From positions 310,001-374,000 of the forward strand of contig JBBDXS010000019.1 in the NCBI GenBank assembly GCA_040902195.1: a stretch of DNA of 64,000 nt, written 5' to 3'. The translations under genes and the position numbers were made by a program. Shown here one piece after another: positions 40,510-49,426 of the stretch. The notes under the pieces are model-generated. The model searched no databases and had not been told where the DNA came from. It worked only from the letters and a program-made list of their open reading frames with translations. Source of the DNA: JBBDXS01 sp040902195 (GTDB lineage Bacteria; Chloroflexota; Dehalococcoidia; DSTF01; RBG-16-68-14). The stretch's first letter is position 1; the number at the start of each line of letters is the position of its first letter.

Positions 40510-41976
40510 GTGCTGACGTTCCTCGTTTTCTTTCCGATCTTCGGCGCGATCGTTATCGCGACGCTGCCGCGCGAGCAGGAGCGGCAGGCGAAGCTCATGG
40601 CGCTCGCGACGACCCTGGCGGTGCTCATCGTCTCGCTCGTCGCGCTCGGGATGTTCGATCGCAGCGACGCGGGCCTGCAGCTCGTCGAGCGCCATCGTTG
40701 GATCGGCGCGGGGGACGCCGGCTTCGAGATCCAGTACCTCCTCGGCATCGACGGCCTCGGCCTGACGATGGTGCTGCTGACGGCGTTCCTCTTCGTCGTC
40801 GCGACGCTCATCTCGTGGAACATCGACCTGCGGCCGAAGGAGTACTTCGCCTTCCTGCTCGCACTCGAGACGGCCGTGATAGGCGTCTTCACGGCGCAGG
40901 ACCTGATCTTGTTCTTCCTCTTCTGGGAGCTCGAGCTCATCCCGATGTACTTCCTGATCTCGATCTGGGGGAGCGGGCGCAAAGAGTACTCCGCGATGAA
41001 GTTCCTGTTGTTCACGATGTCGGGGAGCGCGCTCATGCTCGTCGGCTTCCTCGTGCTCGCGTTCTCCGCCGAGCCATCGACGTTCGATATGCAGGTCTTG
41101 CGCGAGGCAAACGTGACGAGCGCGCTGCTGCCGCTGCCGGCGATCTTCTTTCTCATCTTCGCCGGGTTCGCCGTCAAGCTGCCCGTCGCGCCGCTGCATA
41201 CGTGGCTGCCCGACGCTCACACCGACGCGCCGACAGCCGTCAGCGTGATCCTCGCGGGAGTCCTGCTGAAGATGGGGGGCTACGGCATGCTGCGCCTCGT
41301 CGCGATGATGCCCGACACGGCGCAGGACTACGCGGTCTGGATGGCGTCGCTCGCTGCGGCCAGCATCCTCTATGGTGCGTTCGTGACGCTGCGACAGAAA
41401 GACCTCAAGCGTCTCATTGCGTACTCCAGCGTCAGCCATATGGGCTACGTGCTGCTCGGCATCGCAGCGCTGGGGCAAGTCGGCATGACGGGGGCCGCGC
41501 TGCAGATGTTCAGCCACGGCATGATCACGGGCCTGCTCTTCGTGATGGTCGGGCTGATTTACGATCGCGCGCACACGCGCAACATCGATGAGCTGTCGGG
41601 CCTCGCGCACGTCACGCCGATCATCGCTACCGGCTTCGTGATCGCGGGTCTCGCGTCGCTAGGCCTGCCGGCGATGTCCGGCTTCGCTGCGGAGATTACC
41701 GTCTTTCTGGGTACGGCCGGGCGCTTCCCGGCGCCGACGATCCTTGGCGTGATCGGCATCTTGCTGAGCGCCGGCTACATCCTCTGGACGCTGCGACGCG
41801 TCGTCTTTGGCCCGCCGGACCCGCGCTGGGCGCACCTCAGTGACGCGACGTCGTGGTGGGAGCAGGTTCCTGTCGCCGCGATGCTCGCCGTGATCATCGC
41901 CGTCGGCATCTATCCGGCGCGTGTGGTCGACATCCTGGAGCAGGGCATCCTGCCGATTGCGAACAGGCTGACGTAA
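40510..41976 (+). CDS. nuoM: NADH-quinone oxidoreductase subunit M
   Basis: 488 residues. LGIDGLGLTMVLLTAFLF, FFLFWELELIPMYFLISIWG (Glu of TM5), FAVKLPVAPLHTWLPDAHTDAPTAVSVILAGVLLKMGGYGMLR (Lys), RQKDLKRLIAYSSVSHMGYVLLG, QMFSHGMITGLLFVMVG. All residues for the proton channel present. GTG start with GGGGAG ten bases upstream. Separated from nuoL by the repeat-containing spacer of 82 bases. Confidence 0.96.
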   Translation: MLTFLVFFPIFGAIVIATLPREQERQAKLMALATTLAVLIVSLVALGMFDRSDAGLQLVERHRWIGAGDAGFEIQYLLGIDGLGLTMVLLTAFLFVVATLISWNIDLRPKEYFAFLLALETAVIGVFTAQDLILFFLFWELELIPMYFLISIWGSGRKEYSAMKFLLFTMSGSALMLVGFLVLAFSAEPSTFDMQVLREANVTSALLPLPAIFFLIFAGFAVKLPVAPLHTWLPDAHTDAPTAVSVILAGVLLKMGGYGMLRLVAMMPDTAQDYAVWMASLAAASILYGAFVTLRQKDLKRLIAYSSVSHMGYVLLGIAALGQVGMTGAALQMFSHGMITGLLFVMVGLIYDRAHTRNIDELSGLAHVTPIIATGFVIAGLASLGLPAMSGFAAEITVFLGTAGRFPAPTILGVIGILLSAGYILWTLRRVVFGPPDPRWAHLSDATSWWEQVPVAAMLAVIIAVGIYPARVVDILEQGILPIANRLT

Positions 41977-41982
41977 CGAACG

Positions 41983-43461
41983 ATGCTGCACGATCTCGAC
42001 AAAGTCGGCCCGGAACTCATCGTGATGGTGACTGCTGCATGCCTGCTGTTCGCCGGGCTACTGACGAGCGAACGCCACCACCGCTGGCTGCCGTTCGGCG
42101 CGCTCGCGGGGCTGGGCGCGTCGTGCATCTGGGCCGGCGTGCTGATGGCGCGTAATCAAGAAGGCGTGGCGTTCTCCGGGACGTACTCGCTCGACAACTT
42201 CAGCATCTTCTTCAAGTTCCTGTTCATCGGCATCGCCGCACTCGTCATCCTTGCGTCCGCCGACTACGTGCGACAGCTCCGCTACCAGGGCGAGTTCTGG
42301 GCGCTGCTCCTCATCGCCACGACGGGCATGATGTTCCTGGCCGGGTCGCGCGATCTTATCCTGATCTTCATCGCGCTCGAGCTCACGAGCATCTCGCAGT
42401 ACATCCTCGCCGGCTTCCTGCGCGACGACCGCTCGAGCGAAGCGGCGCTGAAGTACATCCTCCTCGGCGCGATCGCGACGGCGGTCATTCTGTACGGCAT
42501 GGCGTTTTTGTTCGGCATCGCCGGCACGACGAAGCTGGTGTCGCCCGACGGCGGCGCGAGCATCGCTTCGCTCGTCGCCGAAGGCGACAGCGGCACGCGC
42601 GGCGCGCTCATCGCGGCGATCGTGCTGCTCGCTGCCGGGTTGAGCTTCAAGGCGGCGCTTGTGCCGTTCCAGATGTGGGTGCCGGACGTCTATCAGGCTT
42701 CGGCAACGCCCGTGGCGGCGTTTCTCTCCGTCGGCAGCAAAGCAGCCGCGTTCGCGGTCGTGCTGCGCATCTTCTACGAGGGGTTTGGCCCGCATAGCTT
42801 CGTCGGCAGCGACTGGGGAAACATCTTCGCGGGGATCGCGGCGGTCTCCATGACCGCGGGCAACCTCTTCGCGCTGACGCAGACCAATATCAAGAGATTG
42901 CTCGGCTACAGCTCGATCGCGCAGGCGGGCAACTTCGCGATCGGCGTCGCTGCCGTCGCCGCGTCGAACGGCGACGTGTCGATCGGCGCGAGCGGCGTCG
43001 CGCTGTTCGCCGCGACGTACGCCTTCACAAACCTCGGCGCGTTTTTCGCCATCATCGCGATCTCGCAGAAGACGCAGTCGGACGAGATCGCCGACTACGC
43101 GGGCATGGGGCGACGCGCGCCGATGCTGGCGCTGGCGCTTTCGTTCTGCTTGATCTCGCTCACAGGTCTGCCGCCGACGGCCGGCTTTGTCGCCAAGCTG
43201 TACATCTTCAACGCAGCTGTGCAGAGCGATCTCGTCTGGCTGGTAATTGTGGGCGTGATCAACACCGCGATTTCGGCCTACTACTACCTGGGCGTGGTGC
43301 GACAGATGTACCTCGCGCCCGCGCCCGCTGAGGGCGACATCACGCCGAGCCCGATGCTCGCCGTAGCGCTCGCGGCCGCCACGATCGGCGTCTTCGTCCT
43401 CGGCGTCGCGCCCACGCCGCTCATCGACGCGGCAGAGCGCGCAGTCACGGCGCTCGCCTAA
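41983..43461 (+). CDS. nuoN: NADH-quinone oxidoreductase subunit N
   Basis: 492 residues; third antiporter-like pump. FIALELTSISQYILAGF (Glu of TM5), AGLSFKAALVPFQMWVPDVYQASATPVAAFLSVGSKAAAFAVVLR (Lys and TM8), TNIKRLLGYSSIAQAGNFAIGVAA, SLTGLPPTAGFVAKLYIF. Last gene of the cluster. Its stop overlaps by three bases the stop of the convergent propeller gene, leaving no room for a separate terminator between them. Confidence 0.96.
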   Translation: MLHDLDKVGPELIVMVTAACLLFAGLLTSERHHRWLPFGALAGLGASCIWAGVLMARNQEGVAFSGTYSLDNFSIFFKFLFIGIAALVILASADYVRQLRYQGEFWALLLIATTGMMFLAGSRDLILIFIALELTSISQYILAGFLRDDRSSEAALKYILLGAIATAVILYGMAFLFGIAGTTKLVSPDGGASIASLVAEGDSGTRGALIAAIVLLAAGLSFKAALVPFQMWVPDVYQASATPVAAFLSVGSKAAAFAVVLRIFYEGFGPHSFVGSDWGNIFAGIAAVSMTAGNLFALTQTNIKRLLGYSSIAQAGNFAIGVAAVAASNGDVSIGASGVALFAATYAFTNLGAFFAIIAISQKTQSDEIADYAGMGRRAPMLALALSFCLISLTGLPPTAGFVAKLYIFNAAVQSDLVWLVIVGVINTAISAYYYLGVVRQMYLAPAPAEGDITPSPMLAVALAAATIGVFVLGVAPTPLIDAAERAVTALA

Positions 43462-44948
43462 GGCGGCAGGCTCGGTAATATCCCGGCGGCGTACTGAAGC
43501 ACCAGCGCGGCATCGATCGCGTCGATGACGCCGCTTGCGTTGACGTCTGCCGCTTGCTGGCAGGCGAGGCCCGTCACCAGGCCAGCGGCAAGCTGGAGAA
43601 TAAGCGCCGCATCGATGCTATCAACCCGTCCGCTGCAATTGGCATCGCCCGTTGCTATCGGCGGCGTGAGCGGCTTGCCCCACACGAAGACGTCGCTGCG
43701 CATGTTCGAGTCGTTCGGGACGAGATCGGAGGCGGTCGATTGGAACGCAACGACGGCGCCATCGGCGCTGATCGCGGGCGTCGTGCTCGCGCCGCCGCCA
43801 CTCGTCCGCCGCTCGATGACGCCGCTGTCGCGATCGAGCAAGAAGATGTCGGTCGCCGCGCTGTCATTCGGGACGAGATTGGACGCGCTCGATTGGAACG
43901 CGACGAACCGGCCGCCGGCGCTGATGACCGGGAAGCTGCTCGCTCCATTCGCCTCCTGGCCGGCCATCCCGTTGCTGAGCCGCCCCGTCGTGCCGAGCTG
44001 CCGGTCGCGCAAGAAGACGTCGCTGCGCATGTTCGAGTCGTCCGGCACGAGATCTTCTGCGTCCGAGAAGAAGACGACGTAGCGGCCGTCGTCGCTCGTG
44101 CTAGGGTAGTAGCTGTGCCCGCTGCCTTCCGTTTCTTCGCTCGATACGCTGACACGCTCCGTCACGCCGGTCTCGCGATCGCGAATGAAGGCGTCATCCC
44201 GCCCGTTCCCGTCGTCCGGAACGAGGTTGTTGGCGAACGAGCCGTAGACAACGTAACGCCCATCGCTACTGATGCGTGCGGGTCCCGCGCCGAGACCGCC
44301 GCTCGCGAAGTTGCCGTGCGTGCCGCTGGTCGCGACGCTGGCCAGCTCGGTCGTAAACATCAGGCGGTCGCGGACGAAGACGTCGCGGTCCGTGTTCGCG
44401 TCGTCGGGTGCCAGGTTATCCGCGAGCGAGGTAAACGTGACGAAGCGGCCGTTGCCGCTAATCGATGGCGTCATGCTGTCGTCGTTGCCCGCCTCGCCGC
44501 CGCTCGAGACGCTCACGCGCGCGATCGTGCCGGTGATGAAGTCTCGCAGAAAGATGTCGCCGAAGCCGCCCATGTCGGCGGGCACGAGGTTGTCCGCCTC
44601 CGACTCGAAGACGACCTGCTGCCCCTCGCTGCTGATCGACGGCGAGACCGCAGGGCGGTTCGCCTGCACGCCGCCGAAGGCGTCGACGAGCGTCGTGGTG
44701 CCGGCCATGCGGTCGCGGACGAAGACGTCGCGGCTGTTTGTGTCGTTCGGCACGAGAGTTGTGGAATCTGAAGCGAAGGCCACGTAGCGTCCGTCCCCGT
44801 TCACCGCGGCCGATACGCTGTCGAGCGTGCCCTGTGTGCCCGCAGTCGAAACGCTCACGCGCTCGATCGCGGGCTGGCTGGCCGAACCGAGGCCAAGCCA
44901 CGCTGCGGTTGCCAGGGCGGCGATGGCGAGCGCGAGAGCCCTTCGCAT
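43458..44948 (-). CDS. Secreted seven-bladed beta-propeller with C-terminal dockerin
   Basis: 496 residues: signal peptide 1-23, then seven TolB/WD40-like (PD40) repeats, each with DGRYVAFxSxAxNLVPxD and DVFVRDRxTGxTERVS, spaced about 55 residues; then GDANCSGRVDSIDAALILQLAAG and DVNASGVIDAIDAALVLQYAAG, a full dockerin type I with both calcium loops. Likely an extracellular protein anchored via a cohesin, or self-assembling by its dockerin; partners not known. Repeats 5 and 7 are nearly identical in DNA. TACGAT sits 7 bases before the ATG, so a leaderless RNA is possible. Divergent from ybeY. Confidence 0.88.
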   Translation of the reverse strand: MRRALALAIAALATAAWLGLGSASQPAIERVSVSTAGTQGTLDSVSAAVNGDGRYVAFASDSTTLVPNDTNSRDVFVRDRMAGTTTLVDAFGGVQANRPAVSPSISSEGQQVVFESEADNLVPADMGGFGDIFLRDFITGTIARVSVSSGGEAGNDDSMTPSISGNGRFVTFTSLADNLAPDDANTDRDVFVRDRLMFTTELASVATSGTHGNFASGGLGAGPARISSDGRYVVYGSFANNLVPDDGNGRDDAFIRDRETGVTERVSVSSEETEGSGHSYYPSTSDDGRYVVFFSDAEDLVPDDSNMRSDVFLRDRQLGTTGRLSNGMAGQEANGASSFPVISAGGRFVAFQSSASNLVPNDSAATDIFLLDRDSGVIERRTSGGGASTTPAISADGAVVAFQSTASDLVPNDSNMRSDVFVWGKPLTPPIATGDANCSGRVDSIDAALILQLAAGLVTGLACQQAADVNASGVIDAIDAALVLQYAAGILPSLPP

Positions 44949-44995
44949 AACGGAGATCGTATCGGCTATCGGGTAGGGGCGCTATCCTGCCCTTG

Positions 44996-45460
44996 ATGCC
45001 CAGCCCTCGCTACGCCGTGGCGCTCCACGTCGAGCCGCGCTATGCGGCTCGAGTGCGCTCGCGCACGCTTGCCGCGCTGGCGCGCCGCGTCCTCGCCGCT
45101 GAAGGGGCCGAGACTGGGTCCGCGCTCAGCATCGTCGTCACGGACGATGCGACGGTGCGCGATCTGAACAAGCGCTTCCTCGGCATCGATGAGCCGACGG
45201 ACGTCCTCTCGTTCGGTCTCTCTGCGAAGACGCGTTTCGTCACGTCGAGCGCGGCCGAGCGCCAGCTCGGCGAAGTCGTCATCTCGTTCCCCACCGCGCA
45301 GCTCCAGGCTCGCCAGGCCGGCCATCCGCTCGATGACGAGCTGGCGCATCTACTGGTGCACGGCATGCTCCACATTCTGGGTTATGATCACCAGCGGCCG
45401 GCCCAGGCGCGCCTCATGCGCGCCCGCGAGGACGAGCTGCTCCGGCGGAGCGCTCATTGA
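44996..45460 (+). CDS. ybeY: Endoribonuclease YbeY
   Basis: 154 residues. Zinc-dependent RNase for 16S rRNA 3' maturation and quality control. The signature HLLVHGMLHILGYDH (H-x3-H-x5-H) lies near the C-terminus; TDDATVRDLNKRFLGIDEPTDVLSFGL is the other conserved stretch. Length normal. The ATG at 44996 lies 7 bases after TATCCT (44983-44988), so translation might start at the RNA 5' end, because no ribosome site is nearby. Not in the usual phoH-ybeY-dgkA-era cluster; followed by dnaX. Confidence 0.93.
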   Translation: MPSPRYAVALHVEPRYAARVRSRTLAALARRVLAAEGAETGSALSIVVTDDATVRDLNKRFLGIDEPTDVLSFGLSAKTRFVTSSAAERQLGEVVISFPTAQLQARQAGHPLDDELAHLLVHGMLHILGYDHQRPAQARLMRAREDELLRRSAH

Positions 45461-45518
45461 GGGCCCGAAGGGGCGCTGATATACTGCAATCGATGCCATC
45501 CCAGTTCCTCTTCATCGC

Positions 45519-47195
45519 ATGAGCAGAGAAGTCCTCTATCGCAAGTGGCGTCCGCGCACCTTCGCGGAGCTTGCCGGCCAAGAGGCCGTTACGCGCACGC
45601 TGACAAACGCGATCGGTGCTGGCAAGGTCTCGCACGCGTACCTGCTGTCCGGCCCGCGCGGCACCGGTAAGACGACAACGGGCCGCCTCCTGGCCAAGGC
45701 CGTCAACTGCGCGAATCCCAAGGACGGCGAGCCCTGCAACAAGTGCGAACGCTGCATCGCCTTTCTCGAGAACCGAGTTGCTCATCTCGACTGGTTGGTG
45801 GAACTCGACGGCGCGAGTAATCGCGGTATCGACGACATTCGCGACTTGCGCAGCAAGGCATTTACCCCCCCGATCGGGGATACGACGGACTATCCCCTCT
45901 ACAAGGTCTACCTCGTCGACGAGGTGCACATGCTCACGGAGCCCGCGTTCAACGCGCTCCTCAAGACGCTTGAGGAGCCGCCGGCGCACGTCATCTTCGT
46001 CCTGGCCACGACCGAGGCGCACAAGGTGCCGGCCACCGTCGCCTCGCGCTGCCAGCGATTCGATTTCCGCCGCATCCCGCTCGCGGCTGCCGTCGAGCGC
46101 CTCGCGCACATCTGTAAGGAGGAGGGCATTAGCTGCGCCCAGGACGGGCTCGAGGCCATAGCGCGCATCGCGACGGGTAGCATGCGCGATTCGATCAACC
46201 TCCTCGAGCAGCTCGTCGACTCCTACGGCAAGACGCTCACGCTCGAGCAAGTCCGCGAAGGCCTCGGTCTCGTTGTCGACCCGCGGAGCGTGGAGCTGGC
46301 GGCGCACGTCCTGCGCGGCGAGCTCGCCGAAGGGCTTTCTGTCATCGCCTCAGTCCGCGACGACGGGCTCGATCTGCGCCAGTTCCAACGACAAGTTGTC
46401 ACGTACACACGCGCTCTGCTGCTGACGAAGGCCGGCGCGCCGCCGAGCGACTCCTGGAGCGCGGAGCAGCTCGCCGAGATGCGCGCGCTCGTCGAGAATG
46501 TCCCGGCCGAGCGCATCGTCCGCTCGCTCCACGCGCTGGGTGAGGCGGACCTGCGCGCTGATCCGCTATCGCCGTTACCGCTCGAGCTCGCGATCGCGAC
46601 GACGGTCCTGGGGCCCGCGCCCACGTCTGCGGCCGTAGCACCAGCGGCTCGCGCGCCCGTCGCACAGCCCGCGCCAGTACCGCCGCCTCCTGCGCCTCGG
46701 CCGGCGGCGAAAGCGCCCGCCCCCCGCGAGCAGCCGGCGGCGAAAGAGGAGCCGAAGGCTGCGGGCCCTAAGGACGAACCGAAGGCCGCCGCCCCAAAAG
46801 AAGAGCCGCCGCCAAACCCCGGGACGCCGGCGCGCGCGGCCTCCGAAAACGGCCGTGAGGCCTCGCCGGAACTTGACGCGGTGCGCGAACGCTGGCAGGA
46901 GATCTACCAGCGCGCCCGAGAGCTTCACTTTCGCGTCGGCGCGCTCCTCAACAGCGGCTGTGCCATCATCCAGGCGTCGGACGGCGAGATCGTCTTCGGC
47001 TTCCGGCACGAATGGCTGCTGCAAAAGATGCACGAGAACGGCGGCGAGAGTCAGCGCGCGCTCCAGCAGGCCGTCGACGAAGTGCTGGGGCCCGGCCACA
47101 AGGTCCGCTGCGTCCACGAGCCGGACGTCGACACGCAGCGTCCGCCTCGGGGCGGTCACCTCGTCCGCGCGGTCGAGGCTCTCTCCGAGAACTAA
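45519..47195 (+). CDS. dnaX: DNA polymerase III gamma/tau subunit
   Basis: 558 residues; clamp-loader ATPase. Walker A GPRGTGKT (45-52), zinc module C64/C73/C76/C79 (NCANPKDGEPCNKCERC), Walker B in YLVDEVHML, sensor-1 region LATTEAHKVPATVASRC. Domain III to about residue 360, then an Ala/Pro/Lys-rich linker (365-450) and a short tau-like C-terminus ending LSEN. No obvious slippery A-tract was seen for a gamma frameshift. Start ATG with weak upstream ribosome site; TATACT at about 45480 may be its -10. Confidence 0.96.
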   Translation: MSREVLYRKWRPRTFAELAGQEAVTRTLTNAIGAGKVSHAYLLSGPRGTGKTTTGRLLAKAVNCANPKDGEPCNKCERCIAFLENRVAHLDWLVELDGASNRGIDDIRDLRSKAFTPPIGDTTDYPLYKVYLVDEVHMLTEPAFNALLKTLEEPPAHVIFVLATTEAHKVPATVASRCQRFDFRRIPLAAAVERLAHICKEEGISCAQDGLEAIARIATGSMRDSINLLEQLVDSYGKTLTLEQVREGLGLVVDPRSVELAAHVLRGELAEGLSVIASVRDDGLDLRQFQRQVVTYTRALLLTKAGAPPSDSWSAEQLAEMRALVENVPAERIVRSLHALGEADLRADPLSPLPLELAIATTVLGPAPTSAAVAPAARAPVAQPAPVPPPPAPRPAAKAPAPREQPAAKEEPKAAGPKDEPKAAAPKEEPPPNPGTPARAASENGREASPELDAVRERWQEIYQRARELHFRVGALLNSGCAIIQASDGEIVFGFRHEWLLQKMHENGGESQRALQQAVDEVLGPGHKVRCVHEPDVDTQRPPRGGHLVRAVEALSEN

Positions 47196-47207
47196 GGAGG
47201 CGACGCG

Positions 47208-47513
47208 ATGGGCATGAATCGCGACATGATGGCGCGCCTGCAGCAGATGCAGCAGCAGGCGATGAAGGCGCAGGAGGAGCTCCAGCAAAAGACCGTCGAA
47301 GGGAGCGCGGGCGGGGGCGCCGTCAGCATTACGCTCACCGGCGGCATGATCGTGCAGGCGCTCAAGATCGCTCCGGAAGTCGTCGACCCCGAAGATGTCG
47401 AGATGCTTGAGGACCTCGTTACCGCCGCCGTCAACGAGGCGCTGCAGCAGGTGCAACAGCTCCAGATGCAGCAGATCTCAGGCATCGCCGGCCAGCTCGG
47501 TCTGGGCCGCTGA
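47208..47513 (+). CDS. ybaB: YbaB/EbfC nucleoid-associated protein
   Basis: 101 residues: MGMNRDMMARLQQMQQQAMKAQEELQQKTVEGSAGGGAVSITLTGGMIVQALKIAPEVVDPEDVEMLEDLVTAAVNEALQQ. DNA-binding homodimer, typical length. The glutamine- and methionine-rich N-terminal helix and the GG(G)AVxITLTG strand are diagnostic. Thirteen bases after dnaX and 8 before recR; the dnaX-ybaB-recR order is conserved across bacteria. AGGAGGCGACG precedes the ATG. Confidence 0.94.
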   Translation: MGMNRDMMARLQQMQQQAMKAQEELQQKTVEGSAGGGAVSITLTGGMIVQALKIAPEVVDPEDVEMLEDLVTAAVNEALQQVQQLQMQQISGIAGQLGLGR

Positions 47514-47520
47514 CGCGCTC

Positions 47521-48147
47521 GTGAACGACGGCACGTCCCCCGGGCGGCCTGTCGCTACCGCGGCACCCATTGCACGCCTGATCGATGCGCTCCACCGGCT
47601 GCCCGGCATCGGCCCCAAGAGCGCGCAACGGCTCACGTACTTCATGCTTCGCGCGCCGATGGCCGAAGCGCGCGCTCTCGCGCAGGCGATCATCGATGTC
47701 AAAGAGAAGATTACGCTCTGCTCGATCTGTCAGAACGTGACCGAGAGCGATCCCTGCGTCATCTGCACCGATGAGGAGCGCGACCACTCCACGATTTGCG
47801 TCGTCGAAGAGCCGCTCGATATCCTCGCCGTCGAGCGCAGCCGGAGCTATCGGGGCGTCTACCATGTCCTGCACGGCGTCATCTCGCCGATGGAGGGCGT
47901 CGGGCCAGAGGACCTCAAGTTCAATGAGTTGCTTGCGCGCCTTCGCAACGGGTCCGTCACAGAAGTGATCATGGCCACCAACCCCAACCTCGAAGGCGAG
48001 GCGACGGCCATGTACGCGAGCCGCGCCCTGCAATCGACGGGCATCCGCGTGACGCGCCTGGCGCGCGGGCTGCCCACCGGCGGCGACCTGGAGTACGCCG
48101 ACGACCAAACGCTGGCGCGCGCGCTCGAGTTCCGGCGAGACGTCTGA
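47521..48147 (+). CDS. recR: Recombination mediator RecR
   Basis: 208 residues: helix-hairpin-helix LHRLPGIGPKSAQRLTYFML, zinc finger C-x2-C-x(n)-C-x2-C in LCSICQNVTESDPCVIC, Toprim acidic residues in CVVEEPLDILAVER, and YHVLHGVISPMEGVGPEDL. Acts with RecO and RecF on gapped DNA. GTG start; an in-frame extension upstream runs into ybaB and is ignored. Followed by recO after 6 bases, so the RecR-RecO pair is co-expressed. Confidence 0.95.
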   Translation: MNDGTSPGRPVATAAPIARLIDALHRLPGIGPKSAQRLTYFMLRAPMAEARALAQAIIDVKEKITLCSICQNVTESDPCVICTDEERDHSTICVVEEPLDILAVERSRSYRGVYHVLHGVISPMEGVGPEDLKFNELLARLRNGSVTEVIMATNPNLEGEATAMYASRALQSTGIRVTRLARGLPTGGDLEYADDQTLARALEFRRDV

Positions 48148-48153
48148 CGTCCC

Positions 48154-48972
48154 ATGCCCGGCCCGCCGCGCGTCTATAAGACCCCGGCCATCGTCCTGCG
48201 CCAGCGCAAGCTAGGCGATACGGACAAGATCATCACGCTCTACAGCGCCGAGCATGGCAAGCTCGAGGCCGTCGCGAAGGGCGTCCGGCGCATGGCGAGC
48301 CGCCTCGCCGGCCACGTCGAGCCGCTCATTCACGGGAACTTCATGCTCGCCCACGGCCGCAACCTCGACATCATCACGCAGGTCCAGACGATCGAGACGT
48401 TCCAGCCCCTTCGCGATGACCTCGGGCGGCTCAGCCGCGCGTTCTACGCCGCCGAGCTTGTCGACCGCGCGACCGAAGAGCACCAGGAAAACTTCCCGCT
48501 CTACCGGCTGCTCCTCGATACGCTGCGCCGGCTCGCACAACGAGAGGACCTGGATCTTGTGCTGCGCTTCTTCGAGATCACGCTGCTCGTGGAGCTGGGC
48601 TACAGCCCGCAAACTGATCGCTGCGTCACCTGCGAGGTCGAGCTCGGAGCGGAAGGCAACGTCTGGGCCGCGAGCGCGGGCGGCGTCCTGTGTCCAAACT
48701 GCCGGCCGGAGGATCTCGTCGTCCGGCCGCTGTCCGCGAACGCGTTGCGCCTGCTCCAGCTCTTGCGCAAGGGCAGCTTCGCGGCACTCGATGGCGTAGA
48801 GCTGAGCGCGGACCTGGCGGACGAGCTCGAACGCAACCTGCGCAGCGCGATCCACTTCGCGCTCGACCGCGACGTGCAGTCCGCGCACTTTCTCGATGTC
48901 GTCCGCGGCCGTTCGTCCGGCAATAGGCGGCCCTCGAACGGCCCTGGCCCGATTCCGAACCCGCGGCTATAA
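48154..48972 (+). CDS. recO: DNA repair protein RecO
   Basis: 272 residues. N-terminal OB-fold RVYKTPAIVLRQRKLGDTDKIITLYSAEHGKLEAVAKGVRR, central helical domain, zinc site CVTCEVELGAE...CPNC and C-terminal helices. Loads RecA by annealing SSB-coated DNA. The TAA stop overlaps a TATAAT -10 box for the next gene. The last 25 residues (SSGNRRPSNGPGPIPNPRL) look disordered. Confidence 0.92.
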   Translation: MPGPPRVYKTPAIVLRQRKLGDTDKIITLYSAEHGKLEAVAKGVRRMASRLAGHVEPLIHGNFMLAHGRNLDIITQVQTIETFQPLRDDLGRLSRAFYAAELVDRATEEHQENFPLYRLLLDTLRRLAQREDLDLVLRFFEITLLVELGYSPQTDRCVTCEVELGAEGNVWAASAGGVLCPNCRPEDLVVRPLSANALRLLQLLRKGSFAALDGVELSADLADELERNLRSAIHFALDRDVQSAHFLDVVRGRSSGNRRPSNGPGPIPNPRL

Positions 48973-48973
48973 T
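48968..48973 (+). promoter_or_regulatory. TATAAT inside the recO stop, promoter of the FmdB gene
   Basis: Perfect -10 hexamer preceded by GGC, with the ATG starting 8 bases after it. The predicted RNA 5' end falls at or within two bases of the ATG, and no ribosome site is visible. No consensus -35. Confidence 0.55.
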
Positions 48974-48981
48974 GCGCGGGT

Positions 48982-49401
48982 ATGCCTGTGTACGAGTTCT
49001 ACTGCAAGCACTGCGACGGCATCTACGAGGCGCTGCGCCCGATGCGCGAGGCTGCCGATCCCGTGCCCTGCCCTGAGTGCGAGCGCGACGGCATGCGCAT
49101 CATGCCCACAAGCTTCTCGGCGTTCACGTTTCGCGAAGGCTATGCGCGGCATCTTCCCGACAGAGGCACCTACTGGCACCTGGGCAAAGAGGTCAAGCAG
49201 CGCATCAAGGGGCCGTTCAAACCGTTCGAGCACCCGGAGGTCAACAAGCCCACACCCAATCCGGCGAAGTCAAAGGGCGACGTGGACGTCGAGCGGGACA
49301 GGACGCGCGAGATGATCAAGGAAGCAAAGAAGATGCGCCAGTCCGGCGTGCAGCCCCGCCCGGAGCTTTTTCCGAAAAAGATCCGCCCCCCGCGAACATA
49401 G
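48982..49401 (+). CDS. FmdB-family zinc-ribbon protein with C-terminal extension
   Basis: 139 residues. MPVYEFYCKHCDGIYEALRPM...VPCPECERDGMRIMPTSFSAF gives the CxxC...CxxC zinc ribbon of FmdB/regulator-like proteins. The remaining 90 residues, basic and Pro-rich, include KPNPAKSKGDVDVERDRTREMIKEAKKM and have no named domain. Function not known; in other Chloroflexota similar genes follow recO. The second, smaller FmdB protein at 49427 faces it on the other strand. Confidence 0.85.
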   Translation: MPVYEFYCKHCDGIYEALRPMREAADPVPCPECERDGMRIMPTSFSAFTFREGYARHLPDRGTYWHLGKEVKQRIKGPFKPFEHPEVNKPTPNPAKSKGDVDVERDRTREMIKEAKKMRQSGVQPRPELFPKKIRPPRT

Positions 49402-49426
49402 CGAGAGCGCCCTTCCCACCGGCCCG

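Noticed and set aside
43554..44771. 405-codon plus-strand frame opposite the propeller gene
   Set aside because: Reflects the periodic propeller repeats on the other strand; reading is Arg/Ala/Val-rich and lacks a start site.
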